Counted from the stretch's first letter, positions 1 through 12,184 are shown. The stretch is DNA of 64,000 bases from Enterococcus canintestini (GCF_001885735.1 NZ_JXKG01000014.1:1-64000), one strand, 5' to 3'. A program made the numbers and translations. Notes: generated by a model not told the origin, from the sequence alone.

Positions 1-9
1 AACTCTTAT

Positions 10-38
10 ATCTTATCAGCTGATGTTTTTTTTGTCAA
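10..38 (-). promoter_or_regulatory. Sigma-A promoter, third of three tandem promoters firing leftward
   Basis: On the minus strand TTGACA (38-33), a 17-base spacer and TAAGAT (15-10) form a near-consensus promoter. Transcription would begin at about the window edge, so the leader and product are not visible. It is the promoter nearest the presumed rRNA operon. Confidence 0.82.
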
Positions 39-114
39 CTATTTTTTTTAAAAAGTTTTAAAAACTTTTTGAAATGATATTTCATAAAAGTGCCGCTCAC
101 TAAGCAACTTCGTT

Positions 115-143
115 AGTTTACCAGTCGTTTTGACGACTGTCAA
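115..143 (-). promoter_or_regulatory. Sigma-A promoter, second of three tandem promoters firing leftward
   Basis: On the minus strand a perfect TTGACA -35 (143-138) is separated by 17 bases from TAAACT (120-115), with a TGG just before the -10. The spacer holds a small inverted repeat, GTCGT-caaa-ACGAC. Strong match to rRNA promoters of Lactobacillales in layout; the target operon is outside the window. Confidence 0.85.
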
Positions 144-217
144 CAAGTTTTTTTGTTTTTTTCAAAACTTTTTTTCTTGCTGCGTTTAAATTTCTACGTC
201 GCTAACGGACAAGTAAT

Positions 218-246
218 AATATACCAACTAAATCTTATCAGGTCAA
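218..246 (-). promoter_or_regulatory. Sigma-A promoter, first of three tandem promoters firing leftward
   Basis: Read on the minus strand, a -35 hexamer TTGACC (246-241) is followed after exactly 17 bases by a -10 hexamer TATATT (223-218). It is the furthest upstream of three evenly spaced promoters (about 105 bp apart) that point toward the left edge. With no gene between them and the edge, they probably serve an operon just outside the window. An rRNA operon is the best guess, because tandem strong promoters are typical of rrn loci and, from memory, an rRNA operon follows lysS in enterococci. Confidence 0.75.
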
Positions 247-370
247 CGATTTTATTGATATTTTTTCACTTTTTTTCATATCCGATTAATGTATAGACAT
301 ACTAGCAAAATCATTCGGCAATAAAGCTTTTTCAGTTTTATTATCTTGCTATTTTTTCATTTCATAAGCA

Positions 371-419
371 AAAAAAATAGATGTAGAAAAACCAATATTT
401 ATCGGCTTTTCTACATCTA
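371..419 (-). terminator. Rho-independent terminator of lysS
   Basis: A 13-bp perfect inverted repeat (378-390 with 407-419, TAGATGTAGAAAA and its complement) lies directly after the lysS stop. On the minus strand it is followed by a U-rich run. It separates lysS from the tandem promoters further left. Confidence 0.9.
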
Positions 420-425
420 GACTTT

Positions 426-2009
<1,584 letters not shown>

Positions 2010-2043
2010 CTAGTCTATTCTTCCTTATAATGCCAATGAAACC

Positions 2044-2078
2044 AAAAAAAAGCAAGCCGAAAATCAGCTTCGGCTTGA
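2044..2078 (-). terminator. Terminator of the hslO-dusB unit
   Basis: A nine-base stem (CAAGCCGAA / TTCGGCTTG) with a short loop lies just after the dusB stop and is followed on the minus strand by a T run. It suggests lysS is transcribed separately from dusB. Confidence 0.88.
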
Positions 2079-2087
2079 AAAAAAGCT

Positions 2088-3101
2088 TTAATTCTGTGCG
2101 TTTGCCACCAGATTTTGCTCTTTTGTTTTTGCAATAAAATCATCCAAAATTGTTACAATCGTTGCCTGGTCTTCAGCTTGGTTAATGGCGACTTTGGTTT
2201 TAGCCGCTCGTGAAATACCTTTTAAGTAATAGGCAGCATGTTGGCGAAACTCTCTAGCTGCCACCATTTCACCTTTTAAATCAACTAAACGTTGCAGGTG
2301 AACTTTGGCTGTTTCAATTTTTTCAACCGGTGTGGGCTCATCGATTAATTCTCCAGTTGCTAAATAGCGTTCAGTTCGGTGAATCATCCAGGGATTACCT
2401 AAAGCCGCTCTACCAATCATCACACCGTCTGCCCCGACTTCATCTAGCATTCGTTTTGCATCTTGCGGTGTTTTCACATCACCATTTCCCATAAATGGAA
2501 TGCTGATATTTTTCTTCACTTCTTTTAAAATATCCCAGTTGGCTTTACCTTCGTACATTTGCACGCGCGTACGCCCATGCATCGCAATGGCAGCTGCCCC
2601 ACCAGCTTCTGCGGCTTTAGCATTTTCCACTGCAAAAACATGTTCATCATCCCAACCAATTCGCATCTTAACTGTAACAGGGATATCTACTGCACTTGTG
2701 ACAGCAGATACCATTTCATGCACTTTATTAGGATCTAACAGCCACTTGGCTCCAGCTTCTGCTTTAATGACCTTATTTACTGGACAGCCCATATTAATAT
2801 CAATAATATCTGCCGTGGTGTTTGCTGCGACAAATTGGGCAGCTTCAACTAATGAATCTTTATTGCCACCAAAAATTTGTACACTTAAAGGATGTTCCTT
2901 TTCATCAATATAAAGCATCTCCAATGTTTTCTTATTGCGAAAATGAATACCTTGATCACTAATCATCTCACAAACAACTAAACCAGCACCAAATTCTTTG
3001 ACGGTAACCCGAAAAGCTGCATTGGTAATGCCTGCCATTGGCGCTACCACCACACGGTTAGGAATTTTGATATTTCCAATTTGCCACGTTTGATCTTGCA
3101 T
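2088..3101 (-). CDS. dusB: tRNA-dihydrouridine synthase B
   Basis: FMN-dependent enzyme that reduces specific uridines in the tRNA D-loop using NADPH. The 337-residue protein shows the Dus-family start region VVAPMAGITNAAFR, the motif DINMGCPVNKV with its catalytic cysteine near residue 104, TVKMRIGWDD, AMHGRTRVQMYEGKA and MIGRAALGNPW, all typical of DusB. The start ATG overlaps the last base of the hslO stop codon (TAATG), so translation is probably coupled. The same hslO-dusB-lysS order is seen in other Firmicutes. Assigning the B subtype rests on length and context. Confidence 0.94.
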   Translation of the reverse strand: MQDQTWQIGNIKIPNRVVVAPMAGITNAAFRVTVKEFGAGLVVCEMISDQGIHFRNKKTLEMLYIDEKEHPLSVQIFGGNKDSLVEAAQFVAANTTADIIDINMGCPVNKVIKAEAGAKWLLDPNKVHEMVSAVTSAVDIPVTVKMRIGWDDEHVFAVENAKAAEAGGAAAIAMHGRTRVQMYEGKANWDILKEVKKNISIPFMGNGDVKTPQDAKRMLDEVGADGVMIGRAALGNPWMIHRTERYLATGELIDEPTPVEKIETAKVHLQRLVDLKGEMVAAREFRQHAAYYLKGISRAAKTKVAINQAEDQATIVTILDDFIAKTKEQNLVANAQN

Positions 3102-3982
3102 TATTTTGTTGCCTCCTGCATTAAAGCAGTTAAATCCGCTTCGGTATATTCGTATTTATTGCCACAAAAAGCACAGACTGCTTCTGCACCGTGATCTTCT
3201 TTAATCATCGCTTCAATTTCAGCTGGCCCTAACGCAATAATTGCTTCAGCAAACTTATCTTTTGAGCAATCACATTTAAATTGGACCGGTTTTTCTTCTA
3301 AAATCATTAAATCAGTATCCGGCAATAATGTATCCAAAATTTCTTCTGGCTTTTTACCAGCGTCTAATAAATCAGAAACTTTAGGCATATTGGCCAAATT
3401 CGTTTCAATTGCAGTCACAATTTCTTCAGTTGCTCCTGGCATCATTTGTAACATAAAGCCACCAGCAGTTTTAATGCTATCATCAGTATCTACTAATACA
3501 CTTAAGCCCACCGCTGAAGGAATTTGTTCTGAAACTGCTAAATAGTAGGTGAAATCCTCACCTAATTCACCAGAAACAATGGGGGTTTGTCCAGAAAATG
3601 GTTCTTTTAAACCTAAGTCTTTAATAACTGTGAACATCCCGTTTGTGCCGACTGCTCCGCGGACATCAATTTTCCCTGCCTCATTTAAAGGCAAACTCAA
3701 ATGTGGGTTTTTAATGTAACCTTTAACATCCCCATGACCATTACTATCAACAATAATCGCCCCGGCCGGACCATCGCCTTCTACTTTGACGGTTAATTTA
3801 TCATCACCTTTTAAAGTGGCTCCAAGCAACAAACTCCCCACCAACGTTCGGCCTAATGCAGCAGAAGATGTATTCCAAGTATCGTGTCGTTTTTGCGCTT
3901 CTGTTACTGTTTGGGTAGCATCCACTGCGTAAGCCCGCACTAAACCACCATATGCTAATGCCTTAATTAAATAATCACTCAT
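3101..3982 (-). CDS. hslO: Redox-regulated chaperone Hsp33
   Basis: Cytosolic holdase that protects unfolding proteins during oxidative stress. The 293-residue protein has the normal length. The C-terminal redox switch shows four zinc-ligand cysteines, seen as [10 protein letters not shown] (about residues 236-240) and CAFCGNKY (about 270-274). The N-terminal part contains the family signatures [13 protein letters not shown] and [16 protein letters not shown]. An AAAGGAG ribosome binding site precedes the ATG. It forms a two-gene unit with dusB. Confidence 0.96.
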   Translation of the reverse strand: MSDYLIKALAYGGLVRAYAVDATQTVTEAQKRHDTWNTSSAALGRTLVGSLLLGATLKGDDKLTVKVEGDGPAGAIIVDSNGHGDVKGYIKNPHLSLPLNEAGKIDVRGAVGTNGMFTVIKDLGLKEPFSGQTPIVSGELGEDFTYYLAVSEQIPSAVGLSVLVDTDDSIKTAGGFMLQMMPGATEEIVTAIETNLANMPKVSDLLDAGKKPEEILDTLLPDTDLMILEEKPVQFKCDCSKDKFAEAIIALGPAEIEAMIKEDHGAEAVCAFCGNKYEYTEADLTALMQEATK

Positions 3983-4149
3983 GATTTTGCTCCTTTTATC
4001 GTTTCATATTCGCAACAAGCTAAAGATAATCTCTCACTTAGATCAGCCAACAACGGCTAACATTGCATTCATTTTTGAATCATACAAGGAAGTTTCATTT
4101 TTTTCAACTTTCTGTGGTTGAATTAATAAAAAAGTATGAAAACTCAAAT

Positions 4150-4192
4150 AAAAAAGAGACTACAACAAATCCTAATTTTGTCATAGTCCCTT
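4150..4192 (-). terminator. Terminator of the LURP-one-like gene
   Basis: Inverted repeat of 14 bases with one or two mismatches (4156-4169 with 4177-4190), followed on the minus strand by a T run. It lies 15 bases after the stop codon of the gene at 4208-4705. Confidence 0.88.
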
Positions 4193-4207
4193 TATTAATT
4201 TAGCTTA

Positions 4208-4705
4208 TTAAGTAGAAGCTGAGGCGGCCGTAGCATCATCGTCTGCTTTCACGCAATCAATCGCTACTACTAAGGCAATGATCATTTTTTCATAACGCTC
4301 ATCTTGAATCGTAACCTCATAAGTATCTCCAAAAGAAACCCAACGTTTATGAATCTCCGCAATTTGCAGGCCGTCTTTTACCACCTCAAAATCCATATCC
4401 CACCAGTTTCCTTGTACACTAATACCTTCTACTTCAATGTGATAGCGGGCTTTAAACAAGGTCAATTCTTTTTTGATGACAATATCAGAGTAACCGTCAA
4501 TTGTAACGGTAAATTGGGGCAAAAGTGCTAATATTTTTTTAGTAATCTCACCAATAATTTGATCATTTCGATCATAAATCGTAAATTGCTTAGGGATCTT
4601 CAAAAAGCTGCCTTGAACGTGATAAATCATTTCTTGATTTGCATCGGTCACGTTAAATTTTTCGCCGATACTAAAAACTTTTTGCTTAATATAAAGCTTA
4701 CGCAT
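4208..4705 (-). CDS. LURP-one-related / YxjI-like protein
   Basis: Conserved protein of 165 residues with the pattern of the tubby-like LURP-one family: MRKLYIKQKVFSIGEKFNV at the N-terminus, then alternating short beta strands (YHVQGSFLKIPKQFTIYD, IIGEITKKI, YHIEVEGISVQGNWWDMDF) and a final hydrophobic helix (MIIALVVAIDCV). In such proteins the strands form a barrel around that helix. The biochemical role is unknown. It has its own terminator and a gap on either side, so it is probably monocistronic. Family assignment is by pattern recognition. Confidence 0.8.
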   Translation of the reverse strand: MRKLYIKQKVFSIGEKFNVTDANQEMIYHVQGSFLKIPKQFTIYDRNDQIIGEITKKILALLPQFTVTIDGYSDIVIKKELTLFKARYHIEVEGISVQGNWWDMDFEVVKDGLQIAEIHKRWVSFGDTYEVTIQDERYEKMIIALVVAIDCVKADDDATAASAST

Positions 4706-4765
4706 AACAACATCTCCTTTTCAAAGTTTTTAGACTAAAGGGTTTTAATCGCCAAAATTAGGATG

Positions 4766-4800
4766 AAAAAAGACGCAATAGCCAAAAACTATCACGTCTT
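4766..4800 (-). terminator. Terminator of ftsH
   Basis: Stem AAGACG..GATAG paired with CTATTGCGTCTT around a short loop, followed on the minus strand by a run of T, directly downstream of the ftsH stop. Confidence 0.88.
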
Positions 4801-4815
4801 ATTTTTTAATAAAGA

Positions 4816-6951
4816 TTACGCATCTTTATCTGTTTCATCTTTTTCTTCTTTTAATTCATCCTGCACTTCTTTTGTTTCTTCTTCAGGATGAAGTTTTGTT
4901 TCTTTAGCCTCAGCATCAAAGTAATCTTTCGCTTCTTTGAAATCTTGTTTTTCTTCTGCTTGTTTTTGTGCATCTTTTTCTTCTAAAGCACGTTTTGCTT
5001 CTTCGAAGGTTTGCGCTTTTTCAGAAGGATATTCTTCTGTTTCAGTTCCTTCTGGCATTTTGCCTTCTTCAAACAATGATTTAATCGCTTTGGCATCTAA
5101 TGTTTCATATTCTAATAATTTTTCAGCAATCAATTTATGTTGCGCCCGGTGTGCTTCAATAATTTCATGGGCTTTTTGATGTGCTTCGTTTAAAATTCGA
5201 CGTACTTCTTGGTCGATTTCATAAGCCACTTGTTCAGAGTAGGCTTTAGTCTGACCATAGTCACGACCAACAAAGACTTGATGGTTTCCTTCGTATTGAA
5301 CAGGACCTAATTTATCACTCATACCATATTCAGTTACCATACTACGAGCAAGACCAGTTGCTTGTTCAAAGTCATTGGAAGCTCCGGTAGATTTCACGCC
5401 GAAGATGATTTCTTCTGCTGTTCGTCCCCCTAAAAGGCCAACGATTTGTTCAAACATATCGTCTTTTGTCATTAGCATTTGATCTTCTTTTGGTAAAGCG
5501 ATCATGTAACCACCAGCGCGGCCACGTGGGATAATCGTTACTTTATGGACGATACGCGCACGAGATAGCACTAAGCCTACAATTGTATGCCCAGCTTCAT
5601 GGTAAGCCACCATTTCTCTTTCACGTTTGCTGATGACTTTGTCTTTTTTGGCAGGTCCAGCAATGACGCGGTCTTCTGCTTCATCGACATCGGAAGCATC
5701 AATTTTTTTCTTGTTACGACGAGCTGCCACTAAAGCTGCTTCATTTAATACATTTTCCAAATCAGCACCGGCAAAACCTGGTGTTTGTTGGGCCACAACT
5801 TTTAAGTCTACATCGTCAGCTAGCGGTTTGTTCCGTGCGTGAACCCGTAAAATGGCTTCACGTCCTTTGACATCAGGACGTCCAACTAAAATTTGACGGT
5901 CAAAACGACCTGGACGTAACAAGGCTGGATCTAAGACATCAGAACGGTTGGTTGCAGCAATAACGATAACACCTTCATTGCCATCAAAACCATCCATTTC
6001 AACTAACAATTGGTTTAAGGTTTGTTCACGTTCATCGTGACCGCCCCCCATACCTGCGCCACGTTGACGACCGACAGCATCGATTTCATCAATAAAGATA
6101 ATCGCAGGTGCATTTTTCTTGGCGGTTTCAAACAAGTCACGTACGCGTGATGCCCCAACACCGACGAACATTTCAACAAAGTCAGAACCAGAAATAGAAT
6201 AAAACGGTACGCCCGCTTCACCAGCTACGGCTTTAGCAAGTAATGTTTTACCAGTTCCGGGAGGTCCTTCTAATAATACCCCTGCTGGAATTCTAGCGCC
6301 TAGTTCCACAAAACGCCGTGGATCTTTTAGAAATTCAACGACTTCAACTAATTCTTGTTTTTCTTCTTCGGCACCGGCTACGTCAGAAAAACGCACACGG
6401 TTAGCTTTTTTATCTGCTTCTTTGGCTTTTGATTTACCAAAGTTCATGACACGGCCGCCACCGCCGCCACCGCCGCCTTGTTGTCCCATCATCATATAAA
6501 AGAAGAAAATGATGATTACAAGAGGCAAGAAGGTCATTAATAATGAAATCCAAAGACCACTATTGGACTCTTCTTTGATTACTGTTTTCACGTCTTCTTG
6601 ATCCGCTAGGGCAGTAACTTCTTTTAGTGTATTGTCGTTAGGTAAAATCGTTGTGGCAAAGTGTGTTGATTCACTACTTGTTTCGCCCCAAACTGTTAAC
6701 CCACTGTTGTTTTCTACTTTTTGTTTGTCTTTGTATTCCCCGGTAATCTTATACACTCCATTAACCGGTTGTACACTAAACGACTTCACTTTGCCGTCTG
6801 CTAGTTGTTGACGGAAAGTAGAGTACTCGATATCTGGCGACTGTTGGCTATTATTTCCAAATAAGAAATAAACCACCGTAATCATGGCCAAAAGCACGAG
6901 TACATAGTATAAGGTATTTTTTAACATACCATTATTACCTTTTTTGTTCAT
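4816..6951 (-). CDS. ftsH: ATP-dependent zinc metalloprotease FtsH
   Basis: Membrane-anchored AAA+ protease that degrades misfolded membrane proteins and regulators. The 711-residue protein has an N-terminal membrane segment (about 10-27), an extracytoplasmic loop, a second membrane segment (about 130-152), a Gly-rich stretch, Walker [14 protein letters not shown], Walker [12 protein letters not shown], the SRH motif and the zinc site HEAGH. The C-terminal roughly 80 residues are a Glu/Lys-rich, low-complexity tail with repeated EEAK/KEEK-like segments, as in lactic acid bacteria. An AAGGAGGGC site precedes the ATG. It follows hpt after a 156-bp gap and has its own terminator. Confidence 0.98.
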   Translation of the reverse strand: MNKKGNNGMLKNTLYYVLVLLAMITVVYFLFGNNSQQSPDIEYSTFRQQLADGKVKSFSVQPVNGVYKITGEYKDKQKVENNSGLTVWGETSSESTHFATTILPNDNTLKEVTALADQEDVKTVIKEESNSGLWISLLMTFLPLVIIIFFFYMMMGQQGGGGGGGGRVMNFGKSKAKEADKKANRVRFSDVAGAEEEKQELVEVVEFLKDPRRFVELGARIPAGVLLEGPPGTGKTLLAKAVAGEAGVPFYSISGSDFVEMFVGVGASRVRDLFETAKKNAPAIIFIDEIDAVGRQRGAGMGGGHDEREQTLNQLLVEMDGFDGNEGVIVIAATNRSDVLDPALLRPGRFDRQILVGRPDVKGREAILRVHARNKPLADDVDLKVVAQQTPGFAGADLENVLNEAALVAARRNKKKIDASDVDEAEDRVIAGPAKKDKVISKREREMVAYHEAGHTIVGLVLSRARIVHKVTIIPRGRAGGYMIALPKEDQMLMTKDDMFEQIVGLLGGRTAEEIIFGVKSTGASNDFEQATGLARSMVTEYGMSDKLGPVQYEGNHQVFVGRDYGQTKAYSEQVAYEIDQEVRRILNEAHQKAHEIIEAHRAQHKLIAEKLLEYETLDAKAIKSLFEEGKMPEGTETEEYPSEKAQTFEEAKRALEEKDAQKQAEEKQDFKEAKDYFDAEAKETKLHPEEETKEVQDELKEEKDETDKDA

Positions 6952-7107
6952 GCTTGCCCTCCTTAATTAATTGAAAGCTTTTTTTATGATAAAACGTTAT
7001 TTCAAAACGACGATTAACCAATAAAAAAAGGTCTTTCAAATACTTTTTGTGTGATTTTTATCAATCCTGACCATTTTATTGTATCACAAGTCATTTCAAT
7101 TAGCGGA

Positions 7108-7653
7108 TTAATTTGATTCATAAACGCTAGGTTTTAAAACGCCTACATAAGGCAAGTTCCGATACTGCTCCATGTAGTCTAAACCATAGCCGACGACAAA
7201 TTCATTTGGCACGTCAAAGCCAACATAATCCGCTTCAATATCGACTACGCGGCCTTCTGGTTTGTCTAACAAGGTTACAATTTTAACTGAGTTGGCTTTG
7301 CGGTATTTAAACAAATCCACCAAGTAAGCTAAAGTACGACCACTGTCGATAATATCTTCGACAATTAAAAGGTCACGCCCTTCAACATTTGTATCCAAGT
7401 CTTTTAAAATTTTGACTTCCCCAGAAGATACGGTTGCATTTCCATAACTTGAAACGTCCATAAAATCTAATTCCAAATAGCAATCCATTTCACGACAAAT
7501 ATCTGCCATAAAATTAATTGAACCTTTTAAAACGCCAATCACAAGTGGATTTTTATCCTGATATTCCATAGCGAGTTGTTCCCCTAGCTCTTTACAGCGG
7601 GCGTTGATTTCTTCTCGTGTTACAAGCACTTTTTCAATATCTTTTGCTAACAT
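7108..7653 (-). CDS. hpt: Hypoxanthine-guanine phosphoribosyltransferase
   Basis: Purine salvage enzyme making IMP and GMP from hypoxanthine or guanine and PRPP. The PRPP-binding loop [17 protein letters not shown] and the substrate segment [20 protein letters not shown] are clear. I chose ATG at 7653 (protein of 181 residues, beginning [10 protein letters not shown]) rather than an upstream in-frame start at 7680, because an AAGGAG site sits 7-8 bases before it. It is next to tilS, as in most Firmicutes, and probably shares its transcript. Confidence 0.96.
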   Translation of the reverse strand: MLAKDIEKVLVTREEINARCKELGEQLAMEYQDKNPLVIGVLKGSINFMADICREMDCYLELDFMDVSSYGNATVSSGEVKILKDLDTNVEGRDLLIVEDIIDSGRTLAYLVDLFKYRKANSVKIVTLLDKPEGRVVDIEADYVGFDVPNEFVVGYGLDYMEQYRNLPYVGVLKPSVYESN

Positions 7654-7687
7654 ATCGGTCTCCTTATTTACTATCACCAAAGATAGA

Positions 7688-9064
7688 TTATTGGTATTTA
7701 TAAAGCAGTCTGTAGTGTATTTTATCAGTTTCTACAGCAATACTCAAATAAGAAAAAGCAATTGACAATACTGCCAAAACGTGATTGTTCACATCGGTTA
7801 TAACCCAGGTTTTCTCGCGGATATCATTTGGGACTTTTTTATCAATTAAAATCCGACTAACCTTTTTGCGTAAACTTTTAGTCAGTTGGATCCGATCCCC
7901 ATCAACTCGTTTTCTGATAATCACCTCATTGGGGAAGTTTAATGCCAAAGGTTGACTGATTTCTGACCAAAGTTTGACTTTTTCGGGAAGATTGACTTTT
8001 TCTGTTATTGGCACAATGGCTAGCCACTCATTTTCCGATAAAAAACCACTCTCACCTACTTTAAAATGAAAAGTTTTAGCGCTATGATTGCTAATTTTTT
8101 TACCAATCGTCAGTTTTTCATACATTTTTACCACCCGCCAGCCAGCCGCTATATCTAATTGCCACTGGGCTTTGTCTTCTCCTAGTAGTTTTACAATTTT
8201 TTGTAAATTATCTTCACTAATGGATACATCATATTCCCGTTTGATTTTTTGGGCTAAATATTGCAACGTAAAATAGCGCTCTCTTTTTGGTAAGATCAAA
8301 AAATCTTTAACAGCAAAACTTATCGTCGCTTCTTGCTCGGTTAGATATTCAGAACACCACTTGCGCGCCTTTTCTTCAATTATCTCTTCAGCCCAAATTA
8401 ACTGTTGTGAAAACTGTTGGAAATGAGCTAAGATTTGAGGATTTTCACTTTTCAACAAAGGCACCACTTGTTGGCGGAGTCGATTGCGTTGGACATCTAA
8501 ATAGTAGTTACTTTCGTCTTCAAAATAAGGCAAGTTTTCTAAGCTAGCATAACTATAAATTTCTTCTTTACTAAAAGATAATAATGGACGAATTAATTTT
8601 CCTCCAGCAAAAGCCTGGCGCATTTTAATTCCCATTGCGTTTTTTAATTGACCATCACGAATCATCTTCATTAACATTGTCTCTAATTGATCATCCGCAT
8701 GGTGGGCTGTCATCAGTGTATCAAAATAATAATCTTGCATCAGTTCTTCAAAAAAAGCATAGCGAAAAGTCCGGGCTGCCTCTTCAACGCCCGCATGGGG
8801 AACATCTTCCCATTTGCGTTCATAAAAAGCAATCGCATGTTCTTGGCAATACTGAGCCAAATCTTGCGCTTCTTTAGTTGAACTTGGCCTTAGTTGATGA
8901 TTGATATGGGCCACCCCGATGAAAAAATCATATTTTATGCGCATCTTTTCCATCAGCCGCAAAAGAACAAAAGAATCCGCCCCACCAGAAACCGCCAATA
9001 AAATTCTACTGCCTTGTTGCCAAAAGCTGTTCTTATTGCCTAGTTGTTCAAATTCTCTTTCCAT
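7688..9064 (-). CDS. tilS: tRNA(Ile)-lysidine synthetase
   Basis: Modifies C34 of the tRNA-Ile CAU anticodon to lysidine, so that AUA codons are read as isoleucine; essential in most bacteria. The P-loop [10 protein letters not shown] near the N-terminus and [13 protein letters not shown] belong to the PP-loop ATPase domain. A C-terminal TilS domain follows, with [12 protein letters not shown] near residue 385. I prefer ATG at 9064 (458 residues), seven bases after AAAGGAG, over the in-frame start at 9094. It lies between the S1-domain gene and hpt, the normal place. Confidence 0.95.
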   Translation of the reverse strand: MEREFEQLGNKNSFWQQGSRILLAVSGGADSFVLLRLMEKMRIKYDFFIGVAHINHQLRPSSTKEAQDLAQYCQEHAIAFYERKWEDVPHAGVEEAARTFRYAFFEELMQDYYFDTLMTAHHADDQLETMLMKMIRDGQLKNAMGIKMRQAFAGGKLIRPLLSFSKEEIYSYASLENLPYFEDESNYYLDVQRNRLRQQVVPLLKSENPQILAHFQQFSQQLIWAEEIIEEKARKWCSEYLTEQEATISFAVKDFLILPKRERYFTLQYLAQKIKREYDVSISEDNLQKIVKLLGEDKAQWQLDIAAGWRVVKMYEKLTIGKKISNHSAKTFHFKVGESGFLSENEWLAIVPITEKVNLPEKVKLWSEISQPLALNFPNEVIIRKRVDGDRIQLTKSLRKKVSRILIDKKVPNDIREKTWVITDVNNHVLAVLSIAFSYLSIAVETDKIHYRLLYKYQ

Positions 9065-9202
9065 CTTTGACTCCTTTATATTTACAAAATTCACCCTTTA
9101 AATAAACCCCACTAAAAAGTGTCTATTTGCTAATTGAAGAAAAACTTTTCATTCTTGTCAAAAAGCAATTACAAAAAAGATATAAAATCATAAATAAAAT
9201 AA

Positions 9203-9239
9203 GAAAAGCTGCACAGCCAGATTGGCGGTACAGCTTTTA
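9203..9239 (-). terminator. Terminator after the S1-domain gene
   Basis: Inverted repeat AAAAGCTGTAC / GTGCAGCTTTT, with a few loop bases and an AT-rich tail on the minus strand, immediately after the stop of the gene at 9248-9697. It separates the divIC cluster from tilS-hpt. Confidence 0.75.
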
Positions 9240-9247
9240 ACTAAAAA

Positions 9248-9697
9248 TTAACTGCGACGGCCGCCACGACCACCACGTTTGCCTTCTGTGTTACGTCGTA
9301 GTGAAGATAGGCGATCATCACTATCTTTTAAAAACGAACTCATTAATGAATCGAAGTCTTCTTTTTTATTGGCGTTTGCACTTGGCCCTTTAGAAAATGG
9401 CTTCTTAGGAGCTGGACGACGATTTGGTTCTTTTTTGAATTCTTTTTTCTCTGTTTGTGGTTTATCTAAAGCTTTCCGAATGGATAAACCAATCTTGCCG
9501 TCATCCCCCACAGATGTTACCAACACCGTTACTTCATCACCGACTTTTAAGACATCATTAATATCTTTTACAAAGCCATCTGATACTTCACTGATATGCA
9601 CCAAACCAGTTTTACGGTTGCCCAAATCAATAAAAGCACCAAAATTGGTAATCCCCGACACTTTTCCTTGCAGCTTAGCTCCTACTTCGATTGACAT
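9248..9697 (-). CDS. S1 RNA-binding domain protein, YabR-like
   Basis: Small protein of 149 residues. It has one N-terminal S1 domain (about residues 5-75, GAKLQGKVSGITNFGAFIDL through VGDDGKIGLSIRKAL) and a basic, disordered tail ending RGGRGGRRS. This matches the YabR group located after divIC in Firmicutes. Its role is likely RNA binding in translation or mRNA turnover; the exact function is not established from sequence. An AGGAGGAAC site precedes the ATG. It is probably co-transcribed with divIC, 43 bp upstream. Confidence 0.88.
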   Translation of the reverse strand: MSIEVGAKLQGKVSGITNFGAFIDLGNRKTGLVHISEVSDGFVKDINDVLKVGDEVTVLVTSVGDDGKIGLSIRKALDKPQTEKKEFKKEPNRRPAPKKPFSKGPSANANKKEDFDSLMSSFLKDSDDRLSSLRRNTEGKRGGRGGRRS

Positions 9698-9740
9698 AAA
9701 AGAATTGTTCCTCCTAGTTTAAACCTGAAATTTATATTTA

Positions 9741-10214
9741 CTACTCTTCAGCAGTAGATGACCCATTAGTACGATCGATGGCTTTTTCCACTTTGGCATC
9801 TTCTTGCTCGTTTGTATTTTGATTTTGGCCGGCAATTGGATAAACTTTCTCACCATCTTTCGAGTAGTAAAAACGGCTACGGGCAAGTTTTGCTACGTAG
9901 TCTTCATCTTTTAATAATGCCACCTCTTTTTTTAGTTGTGAAACATTATCTGAGACGACTTTATTATCAGCTACAGCCTCTTGTTTAATTTCTTCTAACT
10001 TCACCAGTCGTTGATGATCTGAAAAAAGTTGAAAGCCTACAAAAATAAAAATTAAGCAAGTAATTGTTAAAAGCAACGTTAACCGACGACGTTTAAAAAC
10101 CACTTGACGATGTTGTTCTTGATATTTAGCGATTTGTTTTTTGACATACTCGTTATCAAGCTGTTCAACATTTTTATCGCGGCCATTTATCACGTCTGTC
10201 ACGCCCCTTCTCAT
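9741..10214 (-). CDS. divIC: Septum formation initiator DivIC
   Basis: Bitopic division protein that works with FtsL and DivIB at the septum. The 157-residue protein has a basic cytoplasmic N-terminus (KRRRLT), one membrane helix (about residues 47-65, LLLTITCLIFIFVGFQLF), a coiled-coil segment (about 70-105) and the motif YVAKLARSRFYYSKDGEKVYP typical of DivIC. The acidic C-terminal tail is low complexity. The exact start is uncertain: ATG at 10214 is used, but a downstream GTG is possible. It sits between the S4-domain gene and the S1-domain gene, the conserved order. Confidence 0.92.
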   Translation of the reverse strand: MRRGVTDVINGRDKNVEQLDNEYVKKQIAKYQEQHRQVVFKRRRLTLLLTITCLIFIFVGFQLFSDHQRLVKLEEIKQEAVADNKVVSDNVSQLKKEVALLKDEDYVAKLARSRFYYSKDGEKVYPIAGQNQNTNEQEDAKVEKAIDRTNGSSTAEE

Positions 10215-10280
10215 ACCTTAGCAAAATGGATAATCCAAAATTAATTATAGCAACTTAAACTAGGCTTGTCTAATGAATTT

Positions 10281-10544
10281 CTAGACATTTTCAATTCTTG
10301 TTTCGCTTATAATTTCATACATTTGTGCAGCATCTTCTTTTTTAGTTGATTCGTGTAATTCCAAGACTTTAATTTCTAAAGTTTTATTACCAAAACCAAT
10401 TTTTAAAATATCGCCAACTTTTACCGTACTAGAAGATTTTGCTAACTTGCCATTTACTTGAATACGGCCTTTATCTGCAACTTCTTTGGCGACAGAACGC
10501 CGTTTAATGATTCGTGAAATTTTTAAAAATTTGTCTAAACGCAT
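10281..10544 (-). CDS. rqcP: S4-domain RNA-binding protein RqcP (YabO/Hsp15-like)
   Basis: Small 87-residue S4-domain protein, starting [20 protein letters not shown] and carrying the S4 core [20 protein letters not shown]. Homologues bind the obstructed 50S subunit and tRNA during ribosome quality control (alanine tailing with RqcH). I chose ATG at 10544 over an in-frame start nine codons upstream, because GAGGAAAAA lies just before it and the family begins with MRLDK. It is followed by divIC and preceded by the flippase-like gene. Confidence 0.9.
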   Translation of the reverse strand: MRLDKFLKISRIIKRRSVAKEVADKGRIQVNGKLAKSSSTVKVGDILKIGFGNKTLEIKVLELHESTKKEDAAQMYEIISETRIENV

Positions 10545-10582
10545 AACTTTTTCCTCATCTTCTTCCCACAAAATTTTTTCGT

Positions 10583-12184
10583 TTATTTTTTTAATTGTAA
10601 TAATTTTTTACCAAAAGGCAGTAAAAGCCACTCTCTTAAGGTGAAAAGATCAAATTTTATCGCAGCTTTTAGAAAAGCAAAACCGCCCACCACAACTGCC
10701 AGTAACGTGACAAAAAGCGCACCAAAACGCGTATTAAAGCCACCTAAGAAAGCTACACCCAAATAAAAGAGCATCACTGCCCCACTCATAACCAATAGAC
10801 ACTTACAAATAATTTTAATAAATGCCCGTTCTTTCCAAAATAGATTAATCTTTTGATTTTCTGCTTTAATTAAACGCCACAACGTCGCCGCCAAGCCCAA
10901 AAGAGTACCTAAACTTGCGCCTAAAGTGCCCATTGAAGCTGTTAAAATAATGGTCGTGCCCAATTTGACGACTAAACCTAAAACAGCTGCTTTTAAAGCC
11001 GGACGGAAATGATTTTGACTTTGAGCGACAGCTTGATAGGCTTGAATTACGGCCATTAAAAAGACCGAAAAAACAAAAACTTGTAAGACGTCATTTCCCG
11101 CTTGATCTTTAAATAATGCATAGTTTAAAGAAGGCATCACTAGTGCTAACCCAAATGAAGCAGCCAGAGAAATACTTGTCGTTAGACGCAAATAGATTTT
11201 AGCTGAATTTTGAAAGAGGCGCTCGTTACGCGCTACTAAATATTTGGTTAATGCTGGTAAGAATGTTGAACTTAAGGCAGCCGCCACCACTAAGCCTAAT
11301 TGTACCATGGGTTGCCCTCTATCATAAACACCCTTAGCAACTTGAGCTGCTTGTGTGTTAAGCCCAAACGTTTGTAACTCATTTGCAATCACAAAAGAGT
11401 CAATTAATTGAAATAAAATTAAAAAGCCCGTATAAATCGACAACAAGCCGCCTTCAATGACAAAACGGCGCAGTAATTTTTTGTCCACTTTACCAAAGTG
11501 AAAATCTTTTAATAGGTTCAAACTGACACCACTGATTTTCTTTTGGTAATAAACTAACAGTATCACCGCACCCAATCCGCCTGCGACAGCGCCACTCATT
11601 GCGACAGTTCCCGTTTCATACACATCTAAAAAGCCATCTTGAAACAATAAGGCTGCAGCAATGATTACACCGACACGCACAAACTGTTCTGCCACTTGTG
11701 AAACGGCACTTGGTACCATTTGAAGTTGACCTTGGAAGTTACCGCGATAAAAGGCTAAAAAAGGCATTAGTAAAAAAGTAAAGGAGACTACCCGAATTAA
11801 AGGTGCCAAAAGATTATTACCCATAAGAGCGGCAATAATCTCTGCGCCAAAAAAGGTCCCGCCCCATAAAATCACACCACAATAAAAGACAACCGGAATT
11901 AATTTTTGAATCGCTGTTTTCTGTAGCTTTATGCTGTTAATTTCCGCGATATATTTGGAGATAAACTGGGGTAAACCTGATAACGCTAGCGTCATGGCTA
12001 AGCCGTAAATTGGATAGACTTGTTGGTATACATAAAAGCCTTGATCGCCCACTAAATTTTGTAACGGCACGCGATAAATCGCACTTAAAACTTTGGCGAT
12101 AAAAGAAGCGACAGTTAGTACAAAAGCTCCTTGCATCATTTTTTGCATTTGATTTTTATTATCCTTTGTACTTTCTGTCTTCAT
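10583..12184 (-). CDS. MOP-superfamily polysaccharide/lipid II flippase-like protein (SpoVB/MurJ family)
   Basis: Polytopic membrane protein of 533 residues with about 14 predicted hydrophobic segments. It begins with the family pattern [20 protein letters not shown] and [20 protein letters not shown]. Members of this position and family (B. subtilis YabM/SpoVB) transport lipid-linked cell wall precursors or polysaccharide units across the membrane. Whether this copy is the main lipid II flippase cannot be told from the sequence. It lies directly downstream of mfd and 12-40 bp before rqcP. Confidence 0.88.
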   Translation of the reverse strand: MKTESTKDNKNQMQKMMQGAFVLTVASFIAKVLSAIYRVPLQNLVGDQGFYVYQQVYPIYGLAMTLALSGLPQFISKYIAEINSIKLQKTAIQKLIPVVFYCGVILWGGTFFGAEIIAALMGNNLLAPLIRVVSFTFLLMPFLAFYRGNFQGQLQMVPSAVSQVAEQFVRVGVIIAAALLFQDGFLDVYETGTVAMSGAVAGGLGAVILLVYYQKKISGVSLNLLKDFHFGKVDKKLLRRFVIEGGLLSIYTGFLILFQLIDSFVIANELQTFGLNTQAAQVAKGVYDRGQPMVQLGLVVAAALSSTFLPALTKYLVARNERLFQNSAKIYLRLTTSISLAASFGLALVMPSLNYALFKDQAGNDVLQVFVFSVFLMAVIQAYQAVAQSQNHFRPALKAAVLGLVVKLGTTIILTASMGTLGASLGTLLGLAATLWRLIKAENQKINLFWKERAFIKIICKCLLVMSGAVMLFYLGVAFLGGFNTRFGALFVTLLAVVVGGFAFLKAAIKFDLFTLREWLLLPFGKKLLQLKK

